Assembly: GCA_964059195.1 (NCBI GenBank)
Contig: CAXKWD010000006.1
Location: forward strand, 7,184,530 to 7,248,529
Direction: 5' to 3'
DNA: 64,000 nucleotides
Source of the DNA: Ectobius pallidus
Lineage: Eukaryota; Arthropoda; Insecta; Blattodea; Ectobiidae
The translations under genes and the position numbers were made by a program. Below, one piece after another: positions 43,882-53,298 of this stretch. Each line of letters opens with the position of its first letter. Positions within the stretch are counted from its first letter, which is position 1. The notes beneath the pieces were generated by a model. The model was given only the letters and a program-made list of their open reading frames with translations, did no database searches and was not told where the DNA came from.

Positions 43882-44030
43882 GAAGGGGCTGAAGTGAATT
43901 CTTGCAATGAGTGGGACGACACTCCTGTGCACACAGCTGCAAAGAATGGACATGATAATGTGTGAAAAAACTTGATCAAATCAGGAGCTCAGATAAAAGC
44001 TTGTAATAATAAGTGGACACCCCTCACTGT
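43882..44030 (+). pseudogene. ankyrin-repeat fragment embedded in LINE sequence
   Basis: Reads GAEVNSCNEWDDTPVHTAAK, then NGHDNV, a TGA, and KNLIKSGAQIKACNNKWTPL. This is one full ankyrin repeat and the start of the next with consensus positions G-A-x-V-N, T-P-x-H-x-A-A-x-N-G-H, G-A and W-T-P-L. A TGA stands where a Val/Cys-like residue is usual. It fills a gap between two parts of a LINE C-terminus, with the right junction inside a shared TGGACACCCCT-like sequence. Ankyrin repeats bind proteins, but a 50-residue scrap with a stop is not a gene. Confidence 0.75.
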
Positions 44031-44219
44031 AACGAAGAAAGTCAAACTACTGACCACTTACTGTACAGATGCAGCCAATTAAGCCAACAAAGAGAAAAAT
44101 TAAGGATGGACATCACAAAAAAAGGAGGAGCATGGCCAGCCAGCAAAAAAGAATTAATATCAAGATTTACAAAAGAATATTGTACATTTGTAAATGCTAT
44201 TGACTTACAAAGTATATAA
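44013..44219 (+). pseudogene. LINE ORF2 C-terminal cysteine-histidine tail
   Basis: Reads HCNEESQTTDHLLYRCSQL, then GGAWPASKKELISRF and FVNAIDLQSI. The C-x-E-x-Q-T-x-D/E-H-L-L-x-x-C block is the terminal motif of I/Jockey/R1-type ORF2. A stop at 44217-44219 is followed by a non-coding A-rich tail, as at a LINE 3' end. Confidence 0.75.
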
Positions 44220-44267
44220 GTACCCGAGTAAAAGCAATAATGATAAAAGAAAAGAAAGAAAAAAAAG

Positions 44268-44291
44268 GAAAATATATATATATATATATAG
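44268..44291 (+). repeat. (TA)n dinucleotide run
   Basis: About ten TA units after the LINE end. Confidence 0.9.
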
Positions 44292-44925
44292 CTTACAGTA
44301 TAGGAAAAAAAAAAGCATAAAAAGTCATAAACATGCATAATATATATAAACATAATTTAAATAATAGGCAATGTAAGACAATAGCATAAGTTAAAAGTAA
44401 ACCAAAGCATGTAGTATTACCCAAAGTGATGGAACATGTGGCACAATAAAATTAAAAATAAAAAATAAAAAAAAATAAAAAACCCCTCAATATTATAGTA
44501 GGAGCAGAAATTTTCATCTAACTAGAGTAGATGCTGGAGCACACCGATGAACAAACATTGAAATGCAAATTTAAATGAATACCGGTGAGCTTCAGCTGTA
44601 GTGTTAGTAAAATAGCTCTAGAAGCAGAAGCAGTAGTTTTATTTTTTATTTCATTTATAGTGTAGTTTCGCTTTTTGTAAGTTCCGACTACCGGTCTCCA
44701 GTAGAAGGAACAAGTAGAGTAGGTTTTTCTTCTTAATAAAAGGATATGTAGAAAACATAGAATACTGTTAAAGCATAGCAAAATTAGTCCTTAATACATA
44801 ATCATAAAATGAAATATTTGTACAAAGGCAATTAATAAAAGCCATGCGATTAAGTCCTGGCTTTTATTAAAGATGCCAGGATAAAAGAAATAAAGGACGA
44901 CTATTATTATTATAATTCCAGTTCT
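44292..44925. other. A-rich low-complexity spacer
   Basis: Includes AATAAAA-type stretches at 44445-44485. No gene recognised. Confidence 0.4.
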
Positions 44926-44929
44926 AGTA

Positions 44930-45245
44930 ATACAGATGAAGAGCTAGGAATCAGGGATCGGCCAAAGAACGAAAACTATTTTCAAGAGATTATTCCTAGA
45001 CATAATGAAAAAGAATTCTTAGAACATTTTGGGGTTTGTCGAGAAGTTGCCGACAACCTAGCCAATCAGTTTTTGGTAACTAAATACTATAATTATCAAG
45101 TGGGGTCCGGAAAAAAAAAATTAGTGCATCAAAGTGCACTTGATTTTCTTATTGTTTGTAGGTCAAGTTTTAGAGATGTGGCAGACAGATCTGGTATCCC
45201 TACCAGCTCGTTGTTTAAAGTGATCATGAGAATGGCTTACTTTGT
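44930..45245 (+). pseudogene. Harbinger transposase N-terminal exon
   Basis: Reads IIPRHNEKEFLEHFGVCREV, then NLANQFLVTKYYN, and after an A-run HQSALDFLIVCRSSFRDVAD, then RSGIPTSSLFKVIMRMAYF. These match the DNA-binding head of HARBI1-like proteins (H-F-R-x-S-R, Y-R-D-V-A-D-R-F, S-T-L-F-R-V). It ends at a donor-like TTTGTAAGTA near 45241. No matching catalytic exon follows within 2 kb. Confidence 0.7.
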
Positions 45246-47164
45246 AAGTACCTCAACTACTAGCTTCCGCCCCTGTGGATAACTGAATTATAACCAGGTA
45301 GACATAACTCGTGATGCGATCCTCTCAAGTACTTTCTGTGTTTAATAAAATATGAAAGGGAAGGCCACACTGCAAGAGATTTGTAAAAATTTGTAGATTT
45401 TGAGGGCTGAAACTTGATTCTACTAGCAGTAGAAGAATAATGCAACCAAACTAGCTAAAAATGACAAAATCCTGGATTTTTTCTGAAAAATTACTTATCT
45501 GTAAAAAATGCTCTAGCAGAGAAGAATGTCTAGAAGTGTTTTCTAGTAATTCCAAGTTGGTTATTAGCTAAAGTGTATATATGGTTTTAATTGTTATTTT
45601 AGCAATTAAGGTGACTTCAACTTGTAAAACTATCCGATACGTTTTACCATTATTACATGTCGATATAATACAAGAGACCATTTATAATATTGCTAAATAG
45701 CTCTCAAATTAAAACATACTATGTGTCCACAATATTTTAGTCTTTGACTATTACAGCTTGCATCACACTAGAAAATAGCCCGTGGCTTTACCACGGTTAA
45801 AATGATGCTTAAATTCGAAACTACAGGTCTAGAATCTTGAAGGCACTGACAATACATTTACAAAAGTCAGCGCTGGCTTCATAAATTTTTATTAAAAATA
45901 TCTCATCATATACTATCGCTTTTTCCTTTAGAATATAATTCGTTCCTACCAGTACGTAGATTTCAGAAATTAATTATATCGTAAGTTTTATGCAGTTCCA
46001 AAGCTACCTGTGAACACTGATAATATGTATCATTTCTCAACTGTTTGTTGACAGATGAACATGATGTGAATTTTATTTGATAAATTCAGTGTAATTTTCA
46101 GAAATCATATAATGTTTCAAGGGAAGGAGTGGTTTGTTTGGATTTTTATTGTCCACGATACATCCAGCGTTAAACAATCGATATATTATAGCTGGTGCCC
46201 GCGGCTTCGCCCGCAATTATTAATTAACTCCAGGATTTTTAAGAAATTTACACTCGCAGTTTATTAAAAATCTTTGTGGTTCTGGGCTATGAAAATTGTA
46301 AGTAAAAATAAAATTATAATATTTGTTCATTGTGTTCATTTCACTTAGGCCTTATATAATAACGAAACGGTTTTAATAATTGGTAAAAGTTTAGACTGCG
46401 AGAGACGAACATCGCCGAGTATACCCGAAGTCTCACAAAGTGAGGCAGCAAGCACACTATTTAGGGCTGTTGAATTGTATAAGAGTAGATGTATCTATTT
46501 ATATAATAACAATTAAATATTGAAAATCAAAATATTACATCACTGATCCCTTTTCAACATTCATCTTTCTCTCTCGCTCTCCTAATACTAGTGCACAAGG
46601 TGGAAAGATCTCTCATATTTACAAAGAAAGAAAAAAGTTTGACTATAAAGCTTGGGGATAGAATATGTGCTAGTTATCACTCGGCAATACTTAAGTTGCC
46701 TAAAGTGGATGAGGTAGAAGAACTACAGTAAAAAAGATCAGAATATAAAAATGCCAACAGTACTGACACATATAAATACCAAAGAATAAAGGAGCTAGTG
46801 ATTCAGTGAATAGGTCTTTCAGGTGCAAATGATGAAATTCCGATTTTAACAAAGCATTTGATAGAGAATATCCTGAGGGAAAACTTAAAAAAATTATAAA
46901 TAATAAATAATAAAAATAATAATAAATAAATAAAAAAAAAGGCTATCTGAAGCTTTCAGAACCACAATTATGAGCCTTAGGCCCAGTTTCACCAAACTGG
47001 AGTAATGTATGGACTTAATCTTGAGTAACCATTCATATCGTTCCACCACAAAGTTACATGCGCGTAACTAGGTTAATCGAGATTAATATTTACACGGCCA
47101 AATTTCAGCGAGTAACTTCCCTTATTCTTGGAGTAGCAACACGTCCGACTACTACACCATTATG
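45246..47164. other. spacer with low-copy repeat motifs
   Basis: Contains a CCCGTGGCTTTACCACGG motif (about 45780) and a related GCCCGCGGCTTCGCCCGC motif (about 46198), known as scattered insect repeat cores. An A/T-rich block lies at 46880-46940. No gene recognised. Confidence 0.35.
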
Positions 47165-47385
47165 GCTTATAGATTGAGGAATTTTGTGTTTGAAGACGAA
47201 CCTTCAAGTGAAGGTGAAGACAATAATCCCAGAATACGAGGGTGTAGATGGATACGAGATAGGAATGACTGGTTCCAGAATTATGACGAAGGACTTCGTG
47301 GCGCGTTTTAGACTCTCCAAAGCTTGTGCGCTCCTGTTGCTAGTAGAAATTGAACATCACTTGGAATTTCCATCTGATCGGTAAG
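47165..47385 (+). pseudogene. HARBI1-like transposase, first exon
   Basis: Reads YRLRNFVFEDEPSSEGED, RWIRDRNDWFQNYDE, then one frame over DFVARFRLSKACALLLLVEI, EHHLEFPSDR. This is the HARBI1 head (N-x-x-x-x-Y-D-E-x-x-F-x-x-R-F-R-L-S-K). The last codon abuts GGTAAGT, a strong donor. The ARF frame of the next exon is at 49.0 kb. Confidence 0.75.
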
Positions 47386-47696
47386 TTTTAAATTGGATAT
47401 TTCAGCTGAATATAAACAATTATGATTGAGATTATGTATAAAATTCTTGCGTTAAAAAAGCTCGGACTCCCTGAAAATAAACACGTACGAAATACAGCAT
47501 AAGAGTCATTTAGTATGTCAATTATGCTCAACCCACTCTATGCTGGTGTGCTAAGAAAATAACCCTTTACACAGAAATATCCCTTGTACCAATACAGGTA
47601 TGCTAATTACAATAAGCATGGAGATTAATTGACACTGCTTTCCCCGAAATACAACAAATAAAACAACAGAAAATAGAACGATAGGCTTTCACTTAA

Positions 47697-48095
47697 TCAC
47701 TGTCGATAATTTATAAACAATGAAACAAATACAGTTATTTGTCCTGGATGGGTCGCACTAAACATCCAGCTTGAACCACCTTCTTCATACCTTTTGACTA
47801 TTTCTATGCCCACGTCATCCACAATTAAAAACCTGAGGCCTAACAATGCTTTATCTCCCTTCAGCAACATAATTGCCAGTGTGTGGTGGGCTGCTATCAT
47901 TATCCTACCCCTTGGGTTTCCGCTACCCAAAGACGAGACCCGAACGCAAACATCATTGGGGAACCCCGCGCTTATAGAATTGTATAGTTCTTTGCACACG
48001 ACACGAGTCGGTCCTGTGACAACAATCCTCTCCTTCCCTTTTAGCTTCGGTCTTAAAGCAGCTAACAAGTTTTACTTGTTCGAGAGGTGGTAGCA
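47697..48095 (-). pseudogene. endogenous viral element: flavivirus-like NS3 helicase fragment
   Basis: A minus-strand open frame of 123 codons carries, in order, the helicase motifs of flavivirus-like superfamily 2 NS3: GPTRVV (residues 19-24, motif Ia), a motif II strand LIVDDVG (81-87) where DEAH-type residues are expected, and FSATHPGQ (103-110, motif III). Just upstream, in another frame, a degenerate SKT near 48085 could be the end of the ATP-binding loop, followed by a stop. The fragment ends near 47700 and has no polymerase part. The first codon is not ATG. It is a relic of viral RNA copied into the genome, not functional: the DEAH position is altered and the frame is broken. The precise viral group cannot be told. 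Confidence 0.65.
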
Positions 48096-48124
48096 AATTA
48101 CTTGTTACTTATTAGTTTTTCGGA

Positions 48125-48870
48125 TTGAGTGAATTTCCAAAGAGTAGGCGCGATGCGCCTTTCTGGAAGTGTGTCAGATCTCGTGACCCAACAAATGGGG
48201 TTGCGGTTAAAATTGCTTGGAAATTTGAGGTTGTCTATGGCGTGGAGCATTGTAACTATGGTGACAATGCTCGTGGGAGTGTTGCCTACACCACTTGTGC
48301 TGGCTTGGGTTGGTATACAATATCTGGTGAAAGTTGGTGATACCTCTGGCTCTAGAATCATGTTTGCGATGCCTTCACTCATGCTGACTTGGTTAGGCTG
48401 CCAGACACCTTTGTTGATGTTCATGATGTTATTTATGTTGTGGACGTCAGGGGTGTTGTGGTGGCCGTTGATGATATGGATAGATTATTTTGATTACATG
48501 TTAACAGATTTAATAGAGCATTCTCCTATGGTTACTGGAGTTGGTATAGGAGGTAATAACGATCCTAGCATAATGGATAGGATCACTGATACATGTAGTG
48601 GAGTAATGGCACTGTGGACATCTCATGTGCCTCCGATAGGGCATTTTTTGGGAGTAGTGAAAGTTAATAGAGTGGCTAATATAGCCCTTACGACTCCAAT
48701 AAGTCATTACACGGATCGAGATTTTTCTGACCCAATATGGTGATGAAGTGGCGCAAGTTCGTCACAGGGGTGCTGATATTTACAGTGATGATAGGTTTAT
48801 TGGGTTATTCACCAAATCCTGGCATTGGGATTCTGTACCTGATCGTGATCGTGATGATATGAGGTGAAAA
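48125..48870 (+). pseudogene. unidentified coding relic, opposite strand to the helicase relic
   Basis: Three successive frames show strong coding character (RNY codon pattern): about 48125-48490, then 48487-48712, then 48715-48868, with stops at 48338 and 48355. Residues include WKCVRSRDP, TTCAGLGWYT, VVDVRGVVVAV, TGVGIGGNNDP and KSWHWDSVPDRDRDD. A 204-codon open frame (48129-48743) overlaps part of it; its first half is very hydrophobic and looks like an out-of-frame by-product. I do not recognise the protein. It starts 30 bp from the helicase relic, divergently, so it may come from the same virus by rearrangement, but this is inference. Confidence 0.4.
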
Positions 48871-49013
48871 GAACAACACAAAAATACAGTTATAGAATCA
48901 TGGGAAGCATTCCTGAAAAGTTGATTTGTGAAATAGAGTAATTATGTTCGACGACCACTTTTAAAACTGATTTTACGATTTGTTAATAAATTATATCTTC
49001 CAATGTTTCTCGG

Positions 49014-49397
49014 AACTCTGCAGTATCACCTACGAACCAGCTTCTAACAATGCTGAGGTACTATGCAAAGGGATGTTCTCAGATGACCACAGGAGATTTC
49101 ATTGGTTTGAGCAAACCTACAGTGCACAGAATAGTAAAAAGAGTGAGCATTGCCAAAGCCTCACATTTCCTGCAAGAGGAGAAGAGGGAACAAATACAAT
49201 TTTATAATGTAGCCAGATTTCCTAAGGCTGTTGGTGCCATGGACTGCACGCACATCAGGAGGAGAAAACGCTGAGATCGCAACCGTAGGGGTATTTCTCT
49301 CTGAACATATAGGTCATTTGCAACGCAGATATGGAATTTATGGACATTGTGGCAAGGTGGCCAGGCTGTACTCATGATAGTACCATATTTGATATAT
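49014..49397 (+). pseudogene. HARBI1-like transposase, second exon
   Basis: Reads AVSPTNQLLTMLRYYAKGCS, then MTTGDFIGLSKPTVHRIVKR, QFYNVARFPKAVGAMDCTHI (first catalytic Asp), a frameshift at about 49265, NRRGISL, and EFMDIVARWPGCTHDSTIFD (second Asp). The family order and spacing are kept. The part with the catalytic Glu is missing: after DSTIFD the frame passes directly into pogo-type sequence. Confidence 0.85.
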
Positions 49398-49666
49398 CAC
49401 TCCGAAAACCAGAAGGATTATCAAAATTTAGAGCTGAGGGGATGACTGATTTTTTCGACTTGTATCACAATTTGGGTGAGGAGATTGAAACTGGCACTAA
49501 GCCTCATCTCATCTTTAATGATGATGAGACGGGTTTGCCCCTAAATAATTCCCCACCTAAAATAGTGGCAGCAAAAGGTACTAGGGAAGGAGTTAAGATA
49601 ACAAGGGGAGAGGGGGAAAATGTTACTATTGTAGCTAGTTTATTGCCCCCCTTTGCTATCTTCTAA
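49393..49666 (+). pseudogene. pogo/Tigger transposase fragment fused to Harbinger
   Basis: The frame that starts as Harbinger (ATG 49331) runs without a break into LRKPEGLSKFRAEGMTDFFD, LYHNLGEEI, HLIFNDDETGLPLNNSPPKI and VAAKGTREG, then ENVTIVASLLPP. This is the pogo/Tigger DDE block, where the first catalytic Asp normally sits in FN-x-DETG; here FNDDETG keeps it. The HTH domains and second half are absent. The joint is at about 49395. Confidence 0.85.
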
Positions 49667-49689
49667 GGTGTTCGATTTAGAGAAGTAGG

Positions 49690-49795
49690 CAAGAACAAGC
49701 TTTCTCCGTGTATGAAATGGAGGCTCTCGCCATTCTTTTTGCCTTGGAGAAGTTTAAAATGTATGTAACTTCGCCCTTGAATGTGATAATCAGGC
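49690..49795 (+). pseudogene. gypsy RNase H scrap
   Basis: Reads QAFSVYEMEALAILFALEKF then, one frame over, ECDNQA. It is close to the RNase H of the gypsy element at 1.35-1.46 kb (YSVYEMEALAVLFAFEKF, ECDNQA) but internally shortened. About 100 bp only. Confidence 0.8.
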
Positions 49796-50047
49796 CTGTC
49801 AGTAGCAGACTATATAATATTATATAACAATGGACGTTACTGAACCAGATTGTAATAACGCTATAATTAAGTCCTGTTATCTGTCTACATGATAACTGCA
49901 AAGTGTTGATTGTGTTTAAGTAGTTGTTCCTTCATTGCTCTAATAATTTCAAGTTTTGTTCAATTTATCTCAGATGCTGTCATGAGGAACTAACTTCACC
50001 CTATGCCTACTATAGGCAGATGGCTGGATTCTCAATCAAGATGATGT
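49796..50047. other. unassigned spacer
   Basis: Nothing recognised. Confidence 0.3.
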
Positions 50048-50094
50048 CAGTCAGATGGTAGGCCTTGTCCCTCCAGAGATGTAGAGCCATAGAG
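50048..50094 (+). repeat. 3' fragment of the tRNA-derived SINE
   Basis: AGTCAGATGGTAGGCC, TCCCTCCAGAGATGTAG match the 3' part of the SINE at 21406-21452 with several substitutions. Pol III boxes absent. Confidence 0.65.
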
Positions 50095-50139
50095 GGAAGA
50101 GCACAAACGCCTTAGGATTGCAGTTTTCCTTTCTGGATT

Positions 50140-50350
50140 TGAACACTTGATTAAATATACTTACTCTTGTTCAAGGAATTGATTAAGAGGTGAAACGAGT
50201 CGTATTAAAAAATTTATCTTGTATTTTTATTTCAATCAATTCATTTTTATTATGCTTAAAACACGCCAACCATATTATGTTTCTGAGCAAAGCAGGATGA
50301 CCAACTGTCCATATGAAACATTCCTTAGCCACCTCTGCAATAAGGCAATA
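50140..50350 (+). repeat. Penelope-associated repeat, copy 2
   Basis: Partner of 42715-42925. It begins with a GAGGTGAAACGAGTCG motif and shares AAAACACGCCAACCATATTA. Confidence 0.65.
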
Positions 50351-51104
50351 CCACCTAGAGTCTGGCAGGTAGATTCTACTTTTGTAGCAGCTAGGTTATG
50401 TTAGGTTGGTTTAGGAACAGTAATAGTACTGAATTCTCGCGTGAGCGGTATTTACTTATTGAGTGCGTTTGCTTAAGGCATGGAAGGAGATTAGTAACAA
50501 AACCCCAAACATGTATTGTTTGACAGTAGATAAATATAACGCCTTGTATCATTGTACTTATGTGTTGAGAGAAATTATTGTATATACTCTAGATAATTTA
50601 AATGTGAATTATGTTTTACCTGCTAAATTTCAAACAGACAATCTGGAGTCTAGACAATTAGCAGGTAACACAAATAATGGAAGCTGAAAGAAAAATTTTG
50701 GTTAAGAGTGTCTTAAGGTGCAATTCCACTGAGGCAACATTTAGGCAACAGTCTTTCAATTGCAGGAACACGAAGCGACAAAAGACAAGTCTCCTTGCCT
50801 CATGCTACAAGTTGACTGTTGTCATTGGGACGCATGCGACACCCTTCGACATAATTCCACGTGTCGAACAGTGTTGTCCCTATCCAACAGACAGCGGATC
50901 GGTGCAGCTTTGATGTAATATTTTGTGTATGTGGTTAAGAGAAGAATTTGCCAAATGTTTGAAATGTAAAAGACTGGTGAGAAATGGTATACTGAGTGAC
51001 AATTGTGATTACTGGAATCACTTTAAGTGTGTTAGCATTTAAGACATTGTAAAAAAAGGGCTCAGTATCACAATGGCAGGGAGATTGAGGTCATGCTTGC
51101 CAGC
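50351..51104. other. unassigned spacer
   Basis: Short open frames (50463-50687, 50677-50913) match no family. No other signal. Confidence 0.3.
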
Positions 51105-51245
51105 CACACCTACCGACTCCTCTTCTGAATCCACAAACGCAGGCTGAAAGAACGTATAACCTTGCACATGCATTAACAATCATTGTAGCTACCGCTGTTC
51201 TTCACAACATAGCTATTGCATCAAACAAAATCTTCCTTTTCATGT
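51105..51245 (+). pseudogene. Harbinger transposase C-terminal scrap
   Basis: Reads PLLNPQTQAERTYNLAHA then LTIIVATAVLHNIAIAS. In Harbinger nucleases N-P-x-T-x-A-E-x-x-Y-N-x-x-H and A-T-A-V-L-H-N-I-A are normally about 60 residues apart; here they are joined, so an internal deletion is likely. The second block is the conserved end of the domain. Confidence 0.65.
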
Positions 51246-51489
51246 AGTGTTGGACTTCTAAACTTAAATGTTAATTTGGAATGATGCAACAAAGGCAAAT
51301 GGCAGAGTTGCTTACATTGTACCAGCAGAAGTTCCTATATCGTACCGGTACAATTTAGGAAACTAGTCGTTACAAGTGCTTCATATTAATACCGTGAACA
51401 AGCTTCTGGCGAGATTCGTGGATTCATAAGAATATTTAATCAATTTTCATTTATGCAAATATTTAAATAAATTATTCATTTCCTTTACA

Positions 51490-52295
51490 GCATGGCAACA
51501 AAAGAACGTATGGAAAGTGGAGCGCTGATGAACTGCATTTGGCTGTGGCTGCGTATCTTAACGAAGATCACAGTTTAGAGGAGTGTGCTTGCATTTATAA
51601 TGTTCCCAAACACAAAATGAAGAAACATGCGAAAAACAAAAACAAAAACGCAAATGGGGACATCAAAATTATTGGAAAAAGTAAAATATTTTATGACGAA
51701 ATTGAGCTGGAGTCGGAGGAACACTTTTGAAATTTGAAGAAATGATGTTTGGGGTAACTATGTCTGAAAGTTAGCATGTGAAATTGTTGAGAGGAATGGT
51801 CTGCCCATAATTTCAATATTGAACAAGGAATTGCAGACAAAAAAATAGTTCTATGCCTTCATGAAAATGCATCCGAAGTTGTCTTACACAAGCCAGAAGC
51901 CACATCCATGGCTCGAGCAAAGAGTTTTTATTAAGGAAAGAGTTAATGAACTCCTTGATATCCTGGAGTAAGTGTGACAAACACAGCCTAGATCCTGGTA
52001 GAGTTTCCAATGTTGATGAGTACAAAAGAAGACTCAAAAAAAGCAAGTTGGAGTGATATCTAGCAGCGAGCGAGATGTGAACACAACAATGGTGTGCTGC
52101 ACCAGTGCATCTGGCCAATATTTCCGCCTACGATAATATTCAAGAGGCAAAGAACGGCCAAGGAACTCAAGTGTTGATGAACCGCTTGGTAGCACTGTTG
52201 AGAGTTCTGAATCTGGTTACATCAACTCAGAAGTATTTGTCAAATGGCTGGAGCATTTTATGGACACTGTTCAACCATCAAATATTTGGGACTGA
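51490..52295 (+). pseudogene. pogo-type transposase pseudogene (psq HTH to DDE)
   Basis: Open start: RTYGKWSADELHLAVAAYLN, then YNVPKHKMKKHAKNKNKN and IIGKSKIFYDEIE, the psq/CENP-B type HTH. Further, in several frames, EATSMARAKSF, IFKRQRTAKEL and ESGYINSEVFVKWLEHFMD then TVQPSNIWD. Many stops and frame changes; the DDE core is present in parts only. At 52290 it joins LINE sequence. Confidence 0.75.
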
Positions 52296-52500
52296 GAGGA
52301 ATGTGACGAATCTAGAAATAAAAAGTTGCTTAACAGCTGGAAAGAGATATTATTATGCACTTCTCCCACTGCTAAAGTCTTCGCTACTCTCGAGGGAGTC
52401 TACATTAAGGATCTATAAGACCATGATAAGATCAGTAGTTCTGTATGGAGTCTCACTACCAAAGATGAGAAAATACTGAATAAAGATATAGTATAATTTG
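52296..52500 (+). pseudogene. LINE RT fragment joined to pogo
   Basis: Reads LEIKSCLTAGKRYYYALLPL, LKSSLLSRESTLRIYKTMI, RSVVLYGVS, then one frame over TKDEKIL. This is the segment after the RT catalytic motif in LINEs of the L-S-R-x-T-K-L-x-I-Y-K-T-L-I-R-P-V-L-x-Y-G-x-E-T-W type. The E-T-W is lost. The joint with pogo lies within AAATATTTGGGAC, readable in either element. Confidence 0.75.
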
Positions 52501-53298
52501 TTTAAATAAGTTTTATTTTGAAAACCCCTAGGGGATAATGAATATTTCTAGAACTAGTACGGTAAGGCTGCTATCGATGGGCCGGCTCTTTAATTGGGCC
52601 ACCATGAATTCTCCGCATGTACAGGCAAGCTGCATGCTTTGTTGACAGTAATATGAAGTTCGTCTTGCTAGAGTACCACCATCTTAGTTTCTAGTTCTTC
52701 CAGGCAGATACAAAGCTTGAGCACGCCAGGGTAAGATTTACTGAAATTTCTTGTAATGTATTACTGTTATTGAAACAGTAAAATCAGTTAAACATTACTT
52801 ATGATGGATATTGTCTGAAAGTATGATGAATTCCATCTCTTTTACTGTATCAACAATAAAAATGTACTCTATACAAACAGAAGTATTGTCAAGAAAAGCA
52901 ACAAGAAGCTAGCTGGCTTCGATGAGCCACGCCGAGTTTCCAGCCCATTAAAGGAAACCACATGCGATGGCGTTCTTAGCATTAGTTGTAAAACTATTAC
53001 CACATTTACATGCAGGATTCAGATCGATCTGAATCCAATCCACGCGCTCGAATCTTCATGTAAACGCGAACTCAGTCCGGAACGAATTTTCGATCCGATC
53101 CTCTTGGAATGGATCGGATTGAGTTAGAATTCAGTTCCATGTAAACGCGAATGGACTCAATCCTGGTGCGCGCGCACACATTCGCACGGTGTGCAGTCAT
53201 TTGTTTTATTTTCAACTTCCGGAAAGCAGACTCCATTGATACCGCCATTGTAGCTTGTTTTGTATTAGTTGTGTGTCAGTAAACGTGATCTAAAAAAT
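52501..53298. other. spacer with repeated CATGTAAACGCGAA motif
   Basis: CATGTAAACGCGAA occurs at 53057-53070 and 53138-53151, with a related TTACATGCAGGATTC at about 53007, close to GGATCGG/CCGATCC palindromes. Such terminal blocks are usual in Harbinger/ISL2EU-type elements, but the partner end was not located. TATA or start signals not evident. Confidence 0.4.

Larger units (their letters stand above)
47386..49013. other. HARBI1-like intron with inserted sequence
   Basis: The exon-exon joint reads SDR then NSAVSPTNQ, so the intron should end just before GAACTC at 49014. That position has a pyrimidine-rich stretch (TATCTTCCAATGTTTCTCG) ending CG instead of AG, so the acceptor is probably mutated. 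Two viral-like fragments lie inside. Confidence 0.5.

Noticed and set aside
48129..48480. Hydrophobic open frame suggesting a membrane protein
   Set aside because: The neighbouring frame has a stronger RNY codon pattern with balanced residues; the Leu/Met/Val-rich frame is most likely its out-of-frame shadow.
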